Positions 27,843 through 37,104 of a DNA stretch of 64,000 nt are shown in pieces. The position numbers and the translations under genes were made by a program. The DNA is taken from assembly GCA_000173575.1 (NCBI GenBank), contig ABYL01000011.1, positions 1 through 64,000 on the forward strand, read 5' to 3'. Source of the stretch: Burkholderia sp. H160. GTDB lineage: Bacteria > Pseudomonadota > Gammaproteobacteria > Burkholderiales > Burkholderiaceae. Each line of letters starts with the position of its first letter. Position 1 is the first letter of the stretch. Below the pieces are notes generated by a model, which made no database searches, was not told the origin of the DNA, and saw only the letters and a list, made by a program, of their open reading frames with translations.

Positions 27843-28334
27843 TCAGACGCAGGTTATCTGTCGCCACAGGTCCAGCTTTTGAGCGTATGAAACCGAGGCA
27901 TGAGCGGGACTGCTCGATGGCAAACGGACAAGCCGATATTGCTCTGCCCGCTCGCCCAACGCTTTCATCCCGATTCTGGCCGCCGTCCCGCCGTTGAAGG
28001 CGATGGTCGCAAGATTCGGCAACGTATCGATGAGAGCAATCAGATCGTTGCTGGCATGGTCGCGAATTCGGCTATCGAGGCTTCCTGCCCGACGAGCCTC
28101 GGCAACGACATCCCATAGTCCGATATGGTGTTCGAGCAACGTATCGAGACGCGTCGAATAGTCCATACCAACCAGATCCCGTTCTATCACTTCACCGACC
28201 AGCAACCAGAATTTATTCTGCGGGTGTGCGTAGTATTGGCCGTGAGCCAGCGACACCTCGCCCGGCAAGCTACCGAGGATCAAGATCCGCGTATCGGCGT
28301 CGACGACCGGTGCAAAGCACCGCTTGAACGACAT
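27843..28334 (-). CDS. DNA-deoxyinosine glycosylase (uracil-DNA glycosylase family 6)
   Basis: This 163-residue enzyme of the uracil-DNA glycosylase superfamily has the motif LILGSLPGEVS followed by QYYAHPQNKFW, typical of the hypoxanthine-removing group. The second superfamily motif is near LPSSSPAHAS. It should remove deaminated adenine (hypoxanthine) from DNA. Its ATG (28332-28334) shares one base with the TGA of ubiC (TGATG), so translation is probably coupled. Confidence 0.87.
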   Translation of the reverse strand: MSFKRCFAPVVDADTRILILGSLPGEVSLAHGQYYAHPQNKFWLLVGEVIERDLVGMDYSTRLDTLLEHHIGLWDVVAEARRAGSLDSRIRDHASNDLIALIDTLPNLATIAFNGGTAARIGMKALGERAEQYRLVRLPSSSPAHASVSYAQKLDLWRQITCV

Positions 28335-29050
28335 CAGCGGCTCCGCTCGTCGGCGCTACGCGGCACGCTGTGCGCGCGCGACGCGGTGTGATCGAGCGGA
28401 CGGCCGTGCTCGCGCATCCGGACATGCGCGACATGCGTCGCGCCGGCACCTGGCACGGCAGCGTGCGCGCGAGCGGCTGCGTCCAACGCACGCAAATGCT
28501 CCCACAGTGCCGGCAACATGCATTCGGTCACCATCAACGGCGCGCCATGCCGCTCGAACACCGAGCGGCGCGCCACCAGCGCATGCGTTGCATGCCGAAT
28601 ACCGCCGTCGATTTCACGCGCGGCCAGCCGATACAACGGATGCCGCTCGCCCACCCTGCGGCTCACCAGCGACGAACGCGCGACACTGCTATCGCTATAC
28701 AGCAACTCCGCGAGCGGCCGCGTGCGCAGCCTGCGCGTCGCCTGCCAGATGCCGACGCTTGCGACGCGCGGCGTCACGCTATGCGCGGCGACGAACGGCA
28801 CATCATCGACCGACAGCACCACTTCGCGCACCCACACCGGTGCGCGCGCCGCGAGTCCGAGCGCGGCGGCTTCGTCGGGCCACGGCAGCGCGACGGCTTC
28901 GCGCGTGACGCGCACCGCGACCGCGCCGAGCGCGTGCAGATGCGCGGTCAGTGAACCGCCGCGGGTCAGCCAGTCTTTCTGGGCGGCGCTAAAAGTGGCC
29001 AACGGCGCGACACGCCAGCGGGCGTCGGCGGGATCGAAACGGATAGACAT
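28334..29050 (-). CDS. ubiC: Chorismate lyase
   Basis: This 238-residue enzyme converts chorismate to 4-hydroxybenzoate and pyruvate, the first committed step of ubiquinone synthesis. It shows the UbiC plan with [24 protein letters not shown] and the late TECMLPALW segment carrying the catalytic glutamate region. The C-terminal 45 residues are Ala/His/Arg-rich and longer than in E. coli UbiC. It lies upstream of the DNA glycosylase gene, with one base of overlap. Confidence 0.88.
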   Translation of the reverse strand: MSIRFDPADARWRVAPLATFSAAQKDWLTRGGSLTAHLHALGAVAVRVTREAVALPWPDEAAALGLAARAPVWVREVVLSVDDVPFVAAHSVTPRVASVGIWQATRRLRTRPLAELLYSDSSVARSSLVSRRVGERHPLYRLAAREIDGGIRHATHALVARRSVFERHGAPLMVTECMLPALWEHLRALDAAARAHAAVPGAGATHVAHVRMREHGRPLDHTASRAHSVPRSADERSR

Positions 29051-29157
29051 GGTGTCGGATTATAGCGGCGCGGTCCGAGGGCAATTCGTCGCGGCGACGC
29101 TTGCGGTCGTCGTGCGCGTTCCTCCAGGCACGACCCCGACACAGACCAATGGGCAAA

Positions 29158-29187
29158 AAAAATGCGCTGCCGAAGCAGCGCATTTTT
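29158..29187 (-). terminator. Terminator after htpG
   Basis: Thirteen-base arms (29158-29170 and 29175-29187) with a four-base loop and A/T-rich outer parts lie between htpG and ubiC. On the minus strand the stem runs directly into eight T residues, a classic intrinsic terminator for htpG. Confidence 0.9.
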
Positions 29188-29237
29188 CAACCACCAGGCG
29201 TCAATCCAGCAACGACATCAACGCCCCCGGCTCACGT

Positions 29238-31136
29238 TCAACCCGCGCGCGACAGCAGCAACGCATTGGTGCGCTTAACGAAGCTCGCCGGATCTTCCAG
29301 CGCGCCGCCTTCGGCGAGCAGTGCCTGATCGAACAGCAGATGGCACCAGTCGTCGAAATTCGCGCTATCCGCATGCAAGCCCTTGACGAGCGCGTGCTCC
29401 GGATTCACTTCGAGAATCGGATGGAACTCCGGCGCCTGCTGTCCCGCGGCCTTCAGCATGCGCTGCAGGTAGCCGCTCATTTCGCCGTCGTCGGCGACGA
29501 GGCACGACGGCGAGTCGGTCAGGCGGAACGTCAGACGCACGTCCTTCGCCTTGTCCTTCAGCGCTTCCTTCATCTTCTCGACGAGCGGCTTGAACTCTTC
29601 GCCGATCTTCTGCTGCGCCTGCTTTTCCTCGTCGTTCAGCGCGCCGAGATCGAGGTCGCCACGCGCGACGCTTTGCAGCGGCTTGCCGTCGAATTCGTTG
29701 AGGAACGACAGCATCCATTCATCGACGCGATCGGTCAGCAGCAGCACTTCGACGCCCTTCTTGCGGAACACTTCGAGATGCGGGCTGTTCGTCGCGGCTT
29801 GCCACGTGTCGGCGGTCACGTAGTAGATCTTGGTCTGCTCGGGCTTCATGCGAGCGACGTAGTCGGCCAGCGACACCGTCTGCTCAGCCGTTCCCGTCTG
29901 CGTCGACGCAAAGCGCACGAGCTTCGCGATGCGCTCGCGATTGCCGAAATCCTCGCCGATGCCTTCCTTCAGCACCTGACCGAATTCCTTCCAGAAGCCC
30001 GCGTACTTTTCCTTGTCGGCGTCGTTCTCCGAGTTCGCGAGTTCTTCCAGCATCGACAGCGCACGCTTCGTCACGCCTTCGCGGATCGCCTTCACGTCGC
30101 GGCTTTCCTGCAGGATTTCGCGCGACACGTTGAGCGGCAGATCGGCCGAATCGACGACGCCCTTTACGAAGCGCAGATACGTAGGCAGCAGTTGCTCGGC
30201 GTCGTCCATGATGAACACGCGCTTCACGTACAGCTTCAGGCCGCCGCGTTGCTCGCGGTTCCACAGATCGAACGGCGCGTGCGCCGGCACGTACAGCAGT
30301 TGCGTGTACTCGCTGCGGCCTTCGACGCGGTTATGCGTCCACGTCAGCGGATCCTGATGATCGTGCGAGATGTGCTGGTAGAACTGCTTGTACTGATCTT
30401 CGGTGATGTCGTTTTTCGAGCGGGTCCACAGCGCGCTCGCCTGGTTGACGGTCTCGTCCTCGTCCTTCGTGACCATCTCGCTCTTTTCCGCGTCCCACTC
30501 TTCCTTCTGCATCAGGATCGGCAGCGCGACGTGGTCCGAGTACTTCTGGATGATCGACTTCAGACGATACGACGACAGCAGCTCGTCCTCATCGGCACGC
30601 AGATGCAGCGTGATGGTCGTGCCGCGCGCGGCGCGCTCGATCGTCTCGACCGCGAAATCGCCCTCGCCCGCGCTTACCCAGCGCACGCCTTCCGAGGCCG
30701 GCAAGCCGGCGCGGCGCGTCTCGACGGTGATCTTGTCAGCGACGATGAAACCCGAGTAGAAGCCCACGCCAAACTGGCCGATCAGCGCCGCGTCCTTCTG
30801 CTGGTCGCCCGACAGCTTGCCGAAGAATTCCTTGGTGCCCGATCGCGCGATCGTGCCGAGGTGCGCGATCGTTTCGTCGCGGCTCATGCCGATGCCGTTG
30901 TCGTCGATCGTGACGGTGCGCGCGGCCTTGTCGAACGACACGCGAATCCGCAGGTTCGGATCGTTCTCGTACAGCGTGCTGTTTTCGATCGCCTCGAAGC
31001 GCAGCTTGTCGGCCGCGTCGGACGCGTTCGAGATCAGCTCGCGCAGAAAGATTTCCTTGTTGCTGTACAGCGAATGGATCATCAGTTGCAGAAGTTGCTT
31101 CACTTCTGCCTGAAAGCTCATGGTTTCTTGTGCCAT
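29238..31136 (-). CDS. htpG: Chaperone protein HtpG (Hsp90)
   Basis: This 632-residue bacterial Hsp90 is an ATP-dependent chaperone. The N-terminal GHKL ATPase has [25 protein letters not shown] and [11 protein letters not shown]. The middle and dimerisation regions follow at normal length. The start [15 protein letters not shown] at 31136 has a GAGGAAG ribosome site; a longer frame upstream is not coding. It is a single-gene unit ended by a strong terminator. A heat-shock promoter would be expected upstream but was not identified. Confidence 0.97.
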   Translation of the reverse strand: MAQETMSFQAEVKQLLQLMIHSLYSNKEIFLRELISNASDAADKLRFEAIENSTLYENDPNLRIRVSFDKAARTVTIDDNGIGMSRDETIAHLGTIARSGTKEFFGKLSGDQQKDAALIGQFGVGFYSGFIVADKITVETRRAGLPASEGVRWVSAGEGDFAVETIERAARGTTITLHLRADEDELLSSYRLKSIIQKYSDHVALPILMQKEEWDAEKSEMVTKDEDETVNQASALWTRSKNDITEDQYKQFYQHISHDHQDPLTWTHNRVEGRSEYTQLLYVPAHAPFDLWNREQRGGLKLYVKRVFIMDDAEQLLPTYLRFVKGVVDSADLPLNVSREILQESRDVKAIREGVTKRALSMLEELANSENDADKEKYAGFWKEFGQVLKEGIGEDFGNRERIAKLVRFASTQTGTAEQTVSLADYVARMKPEQTKIYYVTADTWQAATNSPHLEVFRKKGVEVLLLTDRVDEWMLSFLNEFDGKPLQSVARGDLDLGALNDEEKQAQQKIGEEFKPLVEKMKEALKDKAKDVRLTFRLTDSPSCLVADDGEMSGYLQRMLKAAGQQAPEFHPILEVNPEHALVKGLHADSANFDDWCHLLFDQALLAEGGALEDPASFVKRTNALLLSRAG

Positions 31137-31278
31137 GGTCGGACTTCCTCTCTGTTGCGAATGGGGGATGAACGACGGCCGAAGCGGATTCAAACCGCGC
31201 TTCGGGCCTGCCGCGCCGGAGCGCCGGACCGCCGGACCGCCGGATCGTCCGCGCAAATGGGGACGCTCCGGCGCGGTT

Positions 31279-32736
31279 TCAAGAGGCGCGGCGCGCGACG
31301 CCGTCCAGATAGCGGCTCAGAAACGCCGGTAGGTCGGGATCGCCGCAATTGGCGATATTGAAGCGCATCCATGTACTCGGCGACTGCTGCGGCGAAAACA
31401 GCCCGCCCGGCGTCAGCAGATAGCCAGCTTCGTGCCCAGCCGCGGCGAGCGCGCCTGCGTCGACGCCGGTGTCGGCCCACAGAAACATGCCGGCCGTCGG
31501 CGTCAGGAACAGCTTCATACCGGTCTTCTCGATCATCCGCACGGCCTTCTCGCGCACGCCGTCGAGCCGAGCACGGATGCGCTCGACGTGCCGCCGGTAA
31601 TGGCCCTCGGTCAGGATCTTGTAAATGACGCGCTCGTTGAGCTCAGGACTCGTCATGCCGACCAGCATCTTCTGATTGCTGACCACCGTCGCGACCTCCG
31701 GCGCGCATGCGATGAAACCGACGCGCAGATTCGGTGCAAGCGTCTTCGAGAAGCTGCCCATGTAGATCACGCGCTTTAGCTGATCGAGGCTCGCGAGCCG
31801 TGTGCCCGCGTAACCGGGCGGGCACAGGTCGCCGTAGATATCGTCCTCGACGACGATGAAGTCGTACGCTTCGGCAAGCCGCAGGATGCGGAACGCCTGC
31901 GCGGCGGTCAGCGACGTGCCGGTCGGGTTCTGCAGCACCGAGTTCATCACCAGCATTCTGGGGCGCCATTCCTGCACCAGCGCTTCGAGCGCGTCGAGAT
32001 CGGGACCGTCCGGCGTGTACGGCATGCCGACGAGCCGCGCGCCCTGCGACGCGAAGCAGCCGAACATTTGGAACCACGCTGGATCGCCGACGATCACCGC
32101 ATCGCCCGGCTTCACGTAGATGCGCGAAATGAGGTCGATCGCCTGCGTGATGCCGGACACCATCACGATCTGCTCGGGCGACGCCCCGATCTCCAGCTCC
32201 TCGAGCCGCGTCTGCAACTGCTGGCGCAGCGGCAGGAAACCTTGCGCGGTGCCGATGCCGAGCATCTGCATGCCACTTTGCCGGCCGAGCGTGCGCAACG
32301 CGTTGGTGATCAGGTCGCCATCGAGCCAACGGGCCGGAAGATAGCCGAGCCCCGGGCTGCGCTCGGGCCGCGCGCCGGTGTGCAGCATGTTGCGCAGCAG
32401 CCAGACCACGTCGATATTGGCCGGCGTGGGCACCATCTCGGCGCGGGAGCGCAGCTCGCTGACCGTCGCCGCGCCGCCCTGGCGCTCGCGCACATAGAAG
32501 CCGGAGCCGCGTCGCGACTCCAGAAAACCCTGCGCGACGAGGCGCTCGTACGCTTCGACCACCGTGAAGCGCGACACGCCCTTATCGAGCGCCAGCTTGC
32601 GAATCGACGGCATGCGCATGCCGGGACGGAACACGCGCTCCTCGATGCGGCGCCGCGCCCACTGGACGAGCTGTTCGACCAGCGTCAGCGACGCGGTGTC
32701 ATGCGGGGCGGGAATCTGGGCAAGCGGGACGGACAT
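31279..32736 (-). CDS. MocR/PdxR-type GntR-aminotransferase regulator
   Basis: This 485-residue regulator fuses an N-terminal GntR winged helix (about 15-90, with [20 protein letters not shown]) to an aminotransferase-I-like domain. The pyridoxal-phosphate lysine sits in GSFSKTLAP. Such proteins sense pyridoxal phosphate or amino compounds and do not act as enzymes. ATG at 32736 was chosen because it begins the domain; upstream frame runs into the operator. A pair of 14-base direct repeats 21 bases apart lies just upstream, and a glyoxalase-like gene is divergent and may be its target. Confidence 0.9.
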   Translation of the reverse strand: MSVPLAQIPAPHDTASLTLVEQLVQWARRRIEERVFRPGMRMPSIRKLALDKGVSRFTVVEAYERLVAQGFLESRRGSGFYVRERQGGAATVSELRSRAEMVPTPANIDVVWLLRNMLHTGARPERSPGLGYLPARWLDGDLITNALRTLGRQSGMQMLGIGTAQGFLPLRQQLQTRLEELEIGASPEQIVMVSGITQAIDLISRIYVKPGDAVIVGDPAWFQMFGCFASQGARLVGMPYTPDGPDLDALEALVQEWRPRMLVMNSVLQNPTGTSLTAAQAFRILRLAEAYDFIVVEDDIYGDLCPPGYAGTRLASLDQLKRVIYMGSFSKTLAPNLRVGFIACAPEVATVVSNQKMLVGMTSPELNERVIYKILTEGHYRRHVERIRARLDGVREKAVRMIEKTGMKLFLTPTAGMFLWADTGVDAGALAAAGHEAGYLLTPGGLFSPQQSPSTWMRFNIANCGDPDLPAFLSRYLDGVARRAS

Positions 32737-32776
32737 GACGGACTCCAACTGTACCGAGCAGTATCGCGTCGATTGT

Positions 32777-32811
32777 ACCGTTACTGTGCAGGTCGCCACC
32801 GTTACATTGCA
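32777..32811. promoter_or_regulatory. Direct-repeat operator for the MocR regulator
   Basis: Two direct copies of ACCGTTAC-N2-TGCA lie at 32777-32790 and 32798-32811. They match at 12 of 14 positions and are centred 21 bases (two helical turns) apart. Tandem direct repeats like this are the usual binding sites of MocR/PdxR dimers. They lie between the regulator (start 32736, minus) and the divergent glyoxalase-like gene (start 32960). Confidence 0.65.
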
Positions 32812-32959
32812 ATTCAGCGAAGGATGGTGACGCAATGCAAAACCATCCGCATGGCCCGCCGATCCGGCAAACGGTTATGCTTACGGCCCCGGCAGCGCGG
32901 CCTTTACGCGTGGCGCGCACCGGGCCTTTGCGCAGAACAGCGTTTTCCGTCGATCCGCC

Positions 32960-33664
32960 ATGACAGCCCTGACAGCCCCGACAGCTCATTCGCTCAGTCT
33001 CGATCACCTGGTAGTCTCCGCGCGCTCGCTGGACGAAGGCGTCCAGTACGTCGCCGATACGCTCGGCGTCGCACCGTCCGGCGGTGGCGCGCATCCGCTG
33101 ATGCGCACCCACAACCGCCTGCTGGGACTTTGGGGCGGCGTTTATCTGGAAGTGATCGCGGTCGATCCGCAGGCCGGCACCGCAGATGGCGTCGGGCCGC
33201 GCCCGCGCCTGTTCGCGCTCGACGACCCGGCGACGCAGGCGCGGCTCGAAAACGGGCCGTATCTGTCGCACTGGGTCGCGCGGGTCGAGCGGCCGAAGCG
33301 TCTCGCGACGTGGCAGGCACAGTATCCGCAGCGCATCGCGCCGGTCGTGCCGATGACGCGCGGCGATTTCACCTGGGGCCTGACGGTGCCCGACGACGGG
33401 TCGTTCCCCGCCTGGCAAGGCGCTGGCGACGGCGTGCTGCCATCGCTGATCCAGTGGGACTCGACGCGTCATCCGTCGCAGTCGCTGGCGCCGACCAACC
33501 TCGCGCTGAAGACGCTGAAAGCCGTCCATCCGCGGGCGGAACTGATTGGGGAGCAACTGCGCTGGCTCGGCGCCGCGCACCTGATCGACGTGCAACCGAC
33601 CGACGGCGCCGCTGCGCTCGTCGCCGAATTTGAAACACCGGAGGGTCCGCGGACCCTCGGATAA
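32960..33664 (+). CDS. VOC/glyoxalase-like domain protein
   Basis: This 234-residue protein starts its domain with SLDHLVVSARSLDEGVQYVADTLGV and has GLWGGVYLEVIAVDP, which fits the large glyoxalase-like group of VOC proteins. H16 of SLDHL and E64 of YLEVIA are candidate metal ligands. The substrate is unknown. It is divergent from the MocR regulator and may be controlled by it. The stop is 107 bases before the aminotransferase gene. Confidence 0.82.
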   Translation: MTALTAPTAHSLSLDHLVVSARSLDEGVQYVADTLGVAPSGGGAHPLMRTHNRLLGLWGGVYLEVIAVDPQAGTADGVGPRPRLFALDDPATQARLENGPYLSHWVARVERPKRLATWQAQYPQRIAPVVPMTRGDFTWGLTVPDDGSFPAWQGAGDGVLPSLIQWDSTRHPSQSLAPTNLALKTLKAVHPRAELIGEQLRWLGAAHLIDVQPTDGAAALVAEFETPEGPRTLG

Positions 33665-33771
33665 GCCGCGCACGAGTTGGCAACCCCAGTGGCGCCCCAA
33701 ACGGCACCGGTTGCCCAGTCGAGCGATAATTGAAATTTTGACCGGTTCCAGAAATACCAGCAGAGGAGATC

Positions 33772-34968
33772 ATGGACCAAAGCGACCTGAAAGCCCCGAC
33801 GTGGCAATTGTCCGAACGCGCACGCAAGCTCACGAGCTCCGCGATCCGCGAGATCCTGAAGGTCACGGAACGGCCCGAAGTCATCTCCTTCGCCGGCGGC
33901 CTGCCCTCGCCGGCCACTTTCCCGGCTGAACAAATGCGCGAAGCGGCCGACCGCATCCTGCGCGACACCCCCGCCGCGGCGCTGCAATACAGCGCGACCG
34001 AAGGCTATCTGCCGCTGCGCGAATGGGTCGCACAACGCTACTCGGTCAACGGCGTGCAGATCCGCCCGTCGCAGGTGCTGATCACGACCGGCTCGCAACA
34101 GGCACTCGACCTGCTAGGCAAGGTGCTCGTCTGTGTGGATAGCCCGGTGCTGGTCGAAACGCCGACCTACCTCGGCGCGCTGCAATCGTTCTCGATGTAC
34201 GAGCCGCACTACGTGCAGGTGCCGACCGACGAACAAGGCCTGATCCCCGAAGGCCTGAAGCCCGAACTGACAAAAGGCGCGCGTCTGCTGTACACGCAGC
34301 CGAATTTCCAGAATCCGACGGGTCGCCGTCTGCCGGTCGAACGCCGCCGCGCGCTCGCCGAGTTCGCGAAGACCTCGCCGTTCCCGGTGATCGAGGACGA
34401 CCCCTACGGCGCGCTCGACTACGCGGGCGAACCGCTGCCGACGATGCTGTCGATGGCGCCCGATCACATCGTCTATCTCGGCTCGTTCTCGAAGGTGCTC
34501 GCGCCGGGTCTGCGCGTCGGCTACATCATCGCGCCCGAGGAGTTGATCTTCAAACTCGTGCAGGCCAAGCAGGCCACCGACCTGCACACGCCGAGCTTCA
34601 CGCAGCGCATCGTGCACGAAGTGATCAAGGACGGCTTCCTCGACACGCACGTGCCGACGATCCGCGAGCTGTATCGCAACCAGTGCGAGGCGATGCACGC
34701 CGCGCTCGAACGCTATATGCCCGATGGCGTCAGCTGGAATCGTCCGGAAGGCGGCATGTTCATCTGGGTCAATCTGCCGGCGCAGATCGACACCATGAAG
34801 CTGCTCGAAGAAGCGGTCGCGCAAAATGTCGCGTTCGTACCCGGCGCTCCGTTCTTTGCGAGCGAAGCGCAGCACAACACGCTGCGTCTGTCGTTCGTCA
34901 CCGTGCCACCGGCTAAAATCGACGAAGGCGTGGCGCGTCTCGCGACACTCGTGCGCGCGAAGATCTGA
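33772..34968 (+). CDS. PLP-dependent aminotransferase (class I/II, 2-aminoadipate type)
   Basis: This 398-residue enzyme uses pyridoxal phosphate, with the Schiff-base lysine in GSFSKVLAPGLRVGY (codon 34492-34494) and a QPNFQNPTG substrate loop. The overall look is of the LysN/2-aminoadipate or aromatic/branched-chain aminotransferase group, and it is also the family from which the MocR fusion derives. A GAGGAGA ribosome site precedes ATG. The following RidA gene fits a role in clearing enamine or imine by-products. Confidence 0.9.
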   Translation: MDQSDLKAPTWQLSERARKLTSSAIREILKVTERPEVISFAGGLPSPATFPAEQMREAADRILRDTPAAALQYSATEGYLPLREWVAQRYSVNGVQIRPSQVLITTGSQQALDLLGKVLVCVDSPVLVETPTYLGALQSFSMYEPHYVQVPTDEQGLIPEGLKPELTKGARLLYTQPNFQNPTGRRLPVERRRALAEFAKTSPFPVIEDDPYGALDYAGEPLPTMLSMAPDHIVYLGSFSKVLAPGLRVGYIIAPEELIFKLVQAKQATDLHTPSFTQRIVHEVIKDGFLDTHVPTIRELYRNQCEAMHAALERYMPDGVSWNRPEGGMFIWVNLPAQIDTMKLLEEAVAQNVAFVPGAPFFASEAQHNTLRLSFVTVPPAKIDEGVARLATLVRAKI

Positions 34969-34991
34969 CAGACAATAGCCACACTGACATC

Positions 34992-35032
34992 GGGGCGAAG
35001 TTTGCACGTGCGTTGCGTGCGGACTTCGCCCC
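34992..35032 (+). terminator. Hairpin after the aminotransferase gene
   Basis: Ten-base perfect arms (34992-35001 and 35023-35032) enclose a loop that can form a smaller stem. There is no T-tract, so it may be a processing or attenuation structure instead of a true terminator. Confidence 0.45.
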
Positions 35033-35071
35033 GCCTGCATTCATACAATCTCACCGAAACGAGGACACGAC

Positions 35072-35536
35072 ATGGCTCAATCGAATGTGTACGACAAGCT
35101 CAAGGAACTCGGCATCGAACTACCGGCGGCGGGTGCGCCCGCAGCGGCCTATGTGATGAGCGCGCAAAGCGGCAACACGGTGTACCTGTCGGGCCACATC
35201 GCGAAGAAGGACGGCAAGGTGTGGGTCGGCAAGCTCGGTGCGACGATGGGCACCGACGAAGGCAAGGCCGCCGCGCGCTCGATCGCAATCGATCTGCTCG
35301 CCACCTTGCATGCGCACGTCGGCGACCTGAACCGCGTCACGCGCGTCGTCAAGCTGATGAGCCTCGTCAACTCGACGCTCGAGTTCACCGAGCAGCATCT
35401 GGTCACGAACGGCGCGTCCGAGCTGATCGCCGACGTGTTCGGCGAGCGCGGCAAGCACGCGCGCTCGGCGTTCGGGGTCGCGCAGATTCCGCTCGGCGCA
35501 TGCGTCGAAATCGAGCTGATCGCCGAGGTCGAATAA
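35072..35536 (+). CDS. RidA-family enamine/imine deaminase-like protein
   Basis: This 154-residue protein belongs to the RidA/YjgF-YER057c group, of the longer YjgH-like type. It starts with KLKELGIELPAAGAPAAAYV, has GNTVYLSGHIAKKDGK and ends with the GACVEIELIAEVE segment. RidA proteins hydrolyse reactive enamines released by PLP enzymes, and the adjacent aminotransferase makes that role plausible. The arginine found in many RidA active sites is not clearly placed here, so activity is not certain. Confidence 0.87.
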   Translation: MAQSNVYDKLKELGIELPAAGAPAAAYVMSAQSGNTVYLSGHIAKKDGKVWVGKLGATMGTDEGKAAARSIAIDLLATLHAHVGDLNRVTRVVKLMSLVNSTLEFTEQHLVTNGASELIADVFGERGKHARSAFGVAQIPLGACVEIELIAEVE

Positions 35537-35731
35537 GCGTCGAAGCGATGTGACGATGCGTGCGGCATCGCGTGACATTCATCCATGATGCACGCCGCAT
35601 TGAAATACAAACGCGCCGTCTGGTGTCACGCACCGGTGGCGCGTTTTGTTTTATTGCAACTGTGGATCGCCGGTGCAGACGCGGATAGAATCCGCGAATT
35701 CCTTCCACGTCCGTTGCGCCGGGGCCTGTCG

Positions 35732-36631
35732 ATGTCCGCTCACACCGTTCGCTTCAAACAGGTCGACGTGTTTACGTCGACACCGTTCAAGGGCAATCCG
35801 CTTGCCGTCGTGTTCGATGCCGACGCGCTCGATACCGCGCAGATGCAGGCCATCGCGCGCTGGACCAATCTATCCGAAACCACGTTTCTGCTGAAGCCGA
35901 CCGATGCGGCCGCCGACTATCGCGTGCGCATCTTCACGCCGGGCGGCGAGTTGCCGTTCGCGGGTCATCCGACGCTCGGCACCGCGCATGCCTTGCGCGA
36001 AAGCGGCTACCACCCGAAGCAGGCCGGCAGGCTGATCCAGCAATGCGGCGTGGGTCTCGTCGAACTCAAAGCGCTCGACGGTGCCGACAGCGCGCACGGC
36101 GCATGGGCGTTTGCCGCGCCTCCCGCGCGCGTGACGCCGCTCGCCGAGCATCGTTACAAAGCGCTGACTACGGCTTTACGTAGTCAGTCGATCGACTTCA
36201 GCGCGCCGCCTTGCGCGGTCGACAACGGTGCGCCGTGGCTCGTCGTGCGCGTCGATTCGGCACGCACCTGCCTCGCGCTCGAACCCGATGCGGCGGCGCT
36301 CGCGGAGCTCGTGCATTCGGTCGACACGCACGGCGTCGCCGTATACGGCCCGCACGACGCCGACGGCCCGGCAACGTTCGAGGTCCGTTGCCTGATGGCA
36401 GGTAGTGGCTTCGGTACCGGTGAAGACCCGGTGACGGGCAGCGCCAACGCCGCGCTCGCGGGCCTGCTGAACCTCCAGCAACGTCGCCCCGGCGCGCGCT
36501 ACACGGCGCGTCAAGGCACCGTGCTGGGGCGCGCGGGCGACGTGTCGGTCCACTACGACGATTCGCGCGACAAGATCTGGATCGGCGGGCCTTCGGTGAC
36601 GATCGTCGATGGCACGTGCCGGCTCGCATAA
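35732..36631 (+). CDS. PhzF-family isomerase-like protein
   Basis: This 299-residue protein of the diaminopimelate-epimerase fold has VDVFTSTPFKGNPLAVVF at the start, ARWTNLSETTFLL with the catalytic-type glutamate, FTPGGELPFAGHPTLGTAHAL and GEDPVTGSANAALA. These are the main PhzF signatures. No phenazine genes are present, so it is probably a general member of unknown substrate. ATG at 35732 gives the family start; an extra 49 residues upstream are not typical. Confidence 0.9.
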   Translation: MSAHTVRFKQVDVFTSTPFKGNPLAVVFDADALDTAQMQAIARWTNLSETTFLLKPTDAAADYRVRIFTPGGELPFAGHPTLGTAHALRESGYHPKQAGRLIQQCGVGLVELKALDGADSAHGAWAFAAPPARVTPLAEHRYKALTTALRSQSIDFSAPPCAVDNGAPWLVVRVDSARTCLALEPDAAALAELVHSVDTHGVAVYGPHDADGPATFEVRCLMAGSGFGTGEDPVTGSANAALAGLLNLQQRRPGARYTARQGTVLGRAGDVSVHYDDSRDKIWIGGPSVTIVDGTCRLA

Positions 36632-37104
36632 GCAGGCGGCAGCCTCGCGCGTAAGCCACGGTAAGACGCCGCATGTCGCCGCTTCACACCACAAAAAGCC
36701 GCAGCGCGATGACGTTACCATACCTGGTTCTCCGAATTCATCGCGCTCGCTTTGCAAAAGCCCTGCCAGAGACCGCGCATCGGCAGACGCCGTGCCCAAT
36801 GAACCGCTCGAGGAATCAACATTCAATCGCGTCATGAAGACTGGTTATGCGAGCCTCATGGAGAGCCGCGCCGAAGCGCCCGCCGCGCCCGCGTATACCC
36901 CATGCCCGGACGCTTCCTTAATGCAATGGCATTCAGTAAGATCAAACCGTATCCGATGACCTGTGGACGGTCCACCGCGGCGCCACGCCCTCTTCTTCTG
37001 CGCTGCAGCTTTGGCACCTTGCTTACCATGCAGCCATCCAACTATTCCGCGCAGTCGATGCCCACGCGTTCGCGAGCAGCCCGCATCCAGCCAAGGGCCG
37101 CACG
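36632..37104. other. Intergenic region before the GGDEF-EAL gene
   Basis: These 473 bases contain no gene that can be supported and no strong hairpin. They probably hold the promoter of the cyclic-di-GMP gene. Short open frames here have no ribosome site or family features. Confidence 0.45.

Noticed and set aside
28518-31361. Very long plus-strand frame opposite ubiC and htpG
   Set aside because: It overlaps two well-supported minus-strand genes and a terminator and has the composition of an antisense frame.
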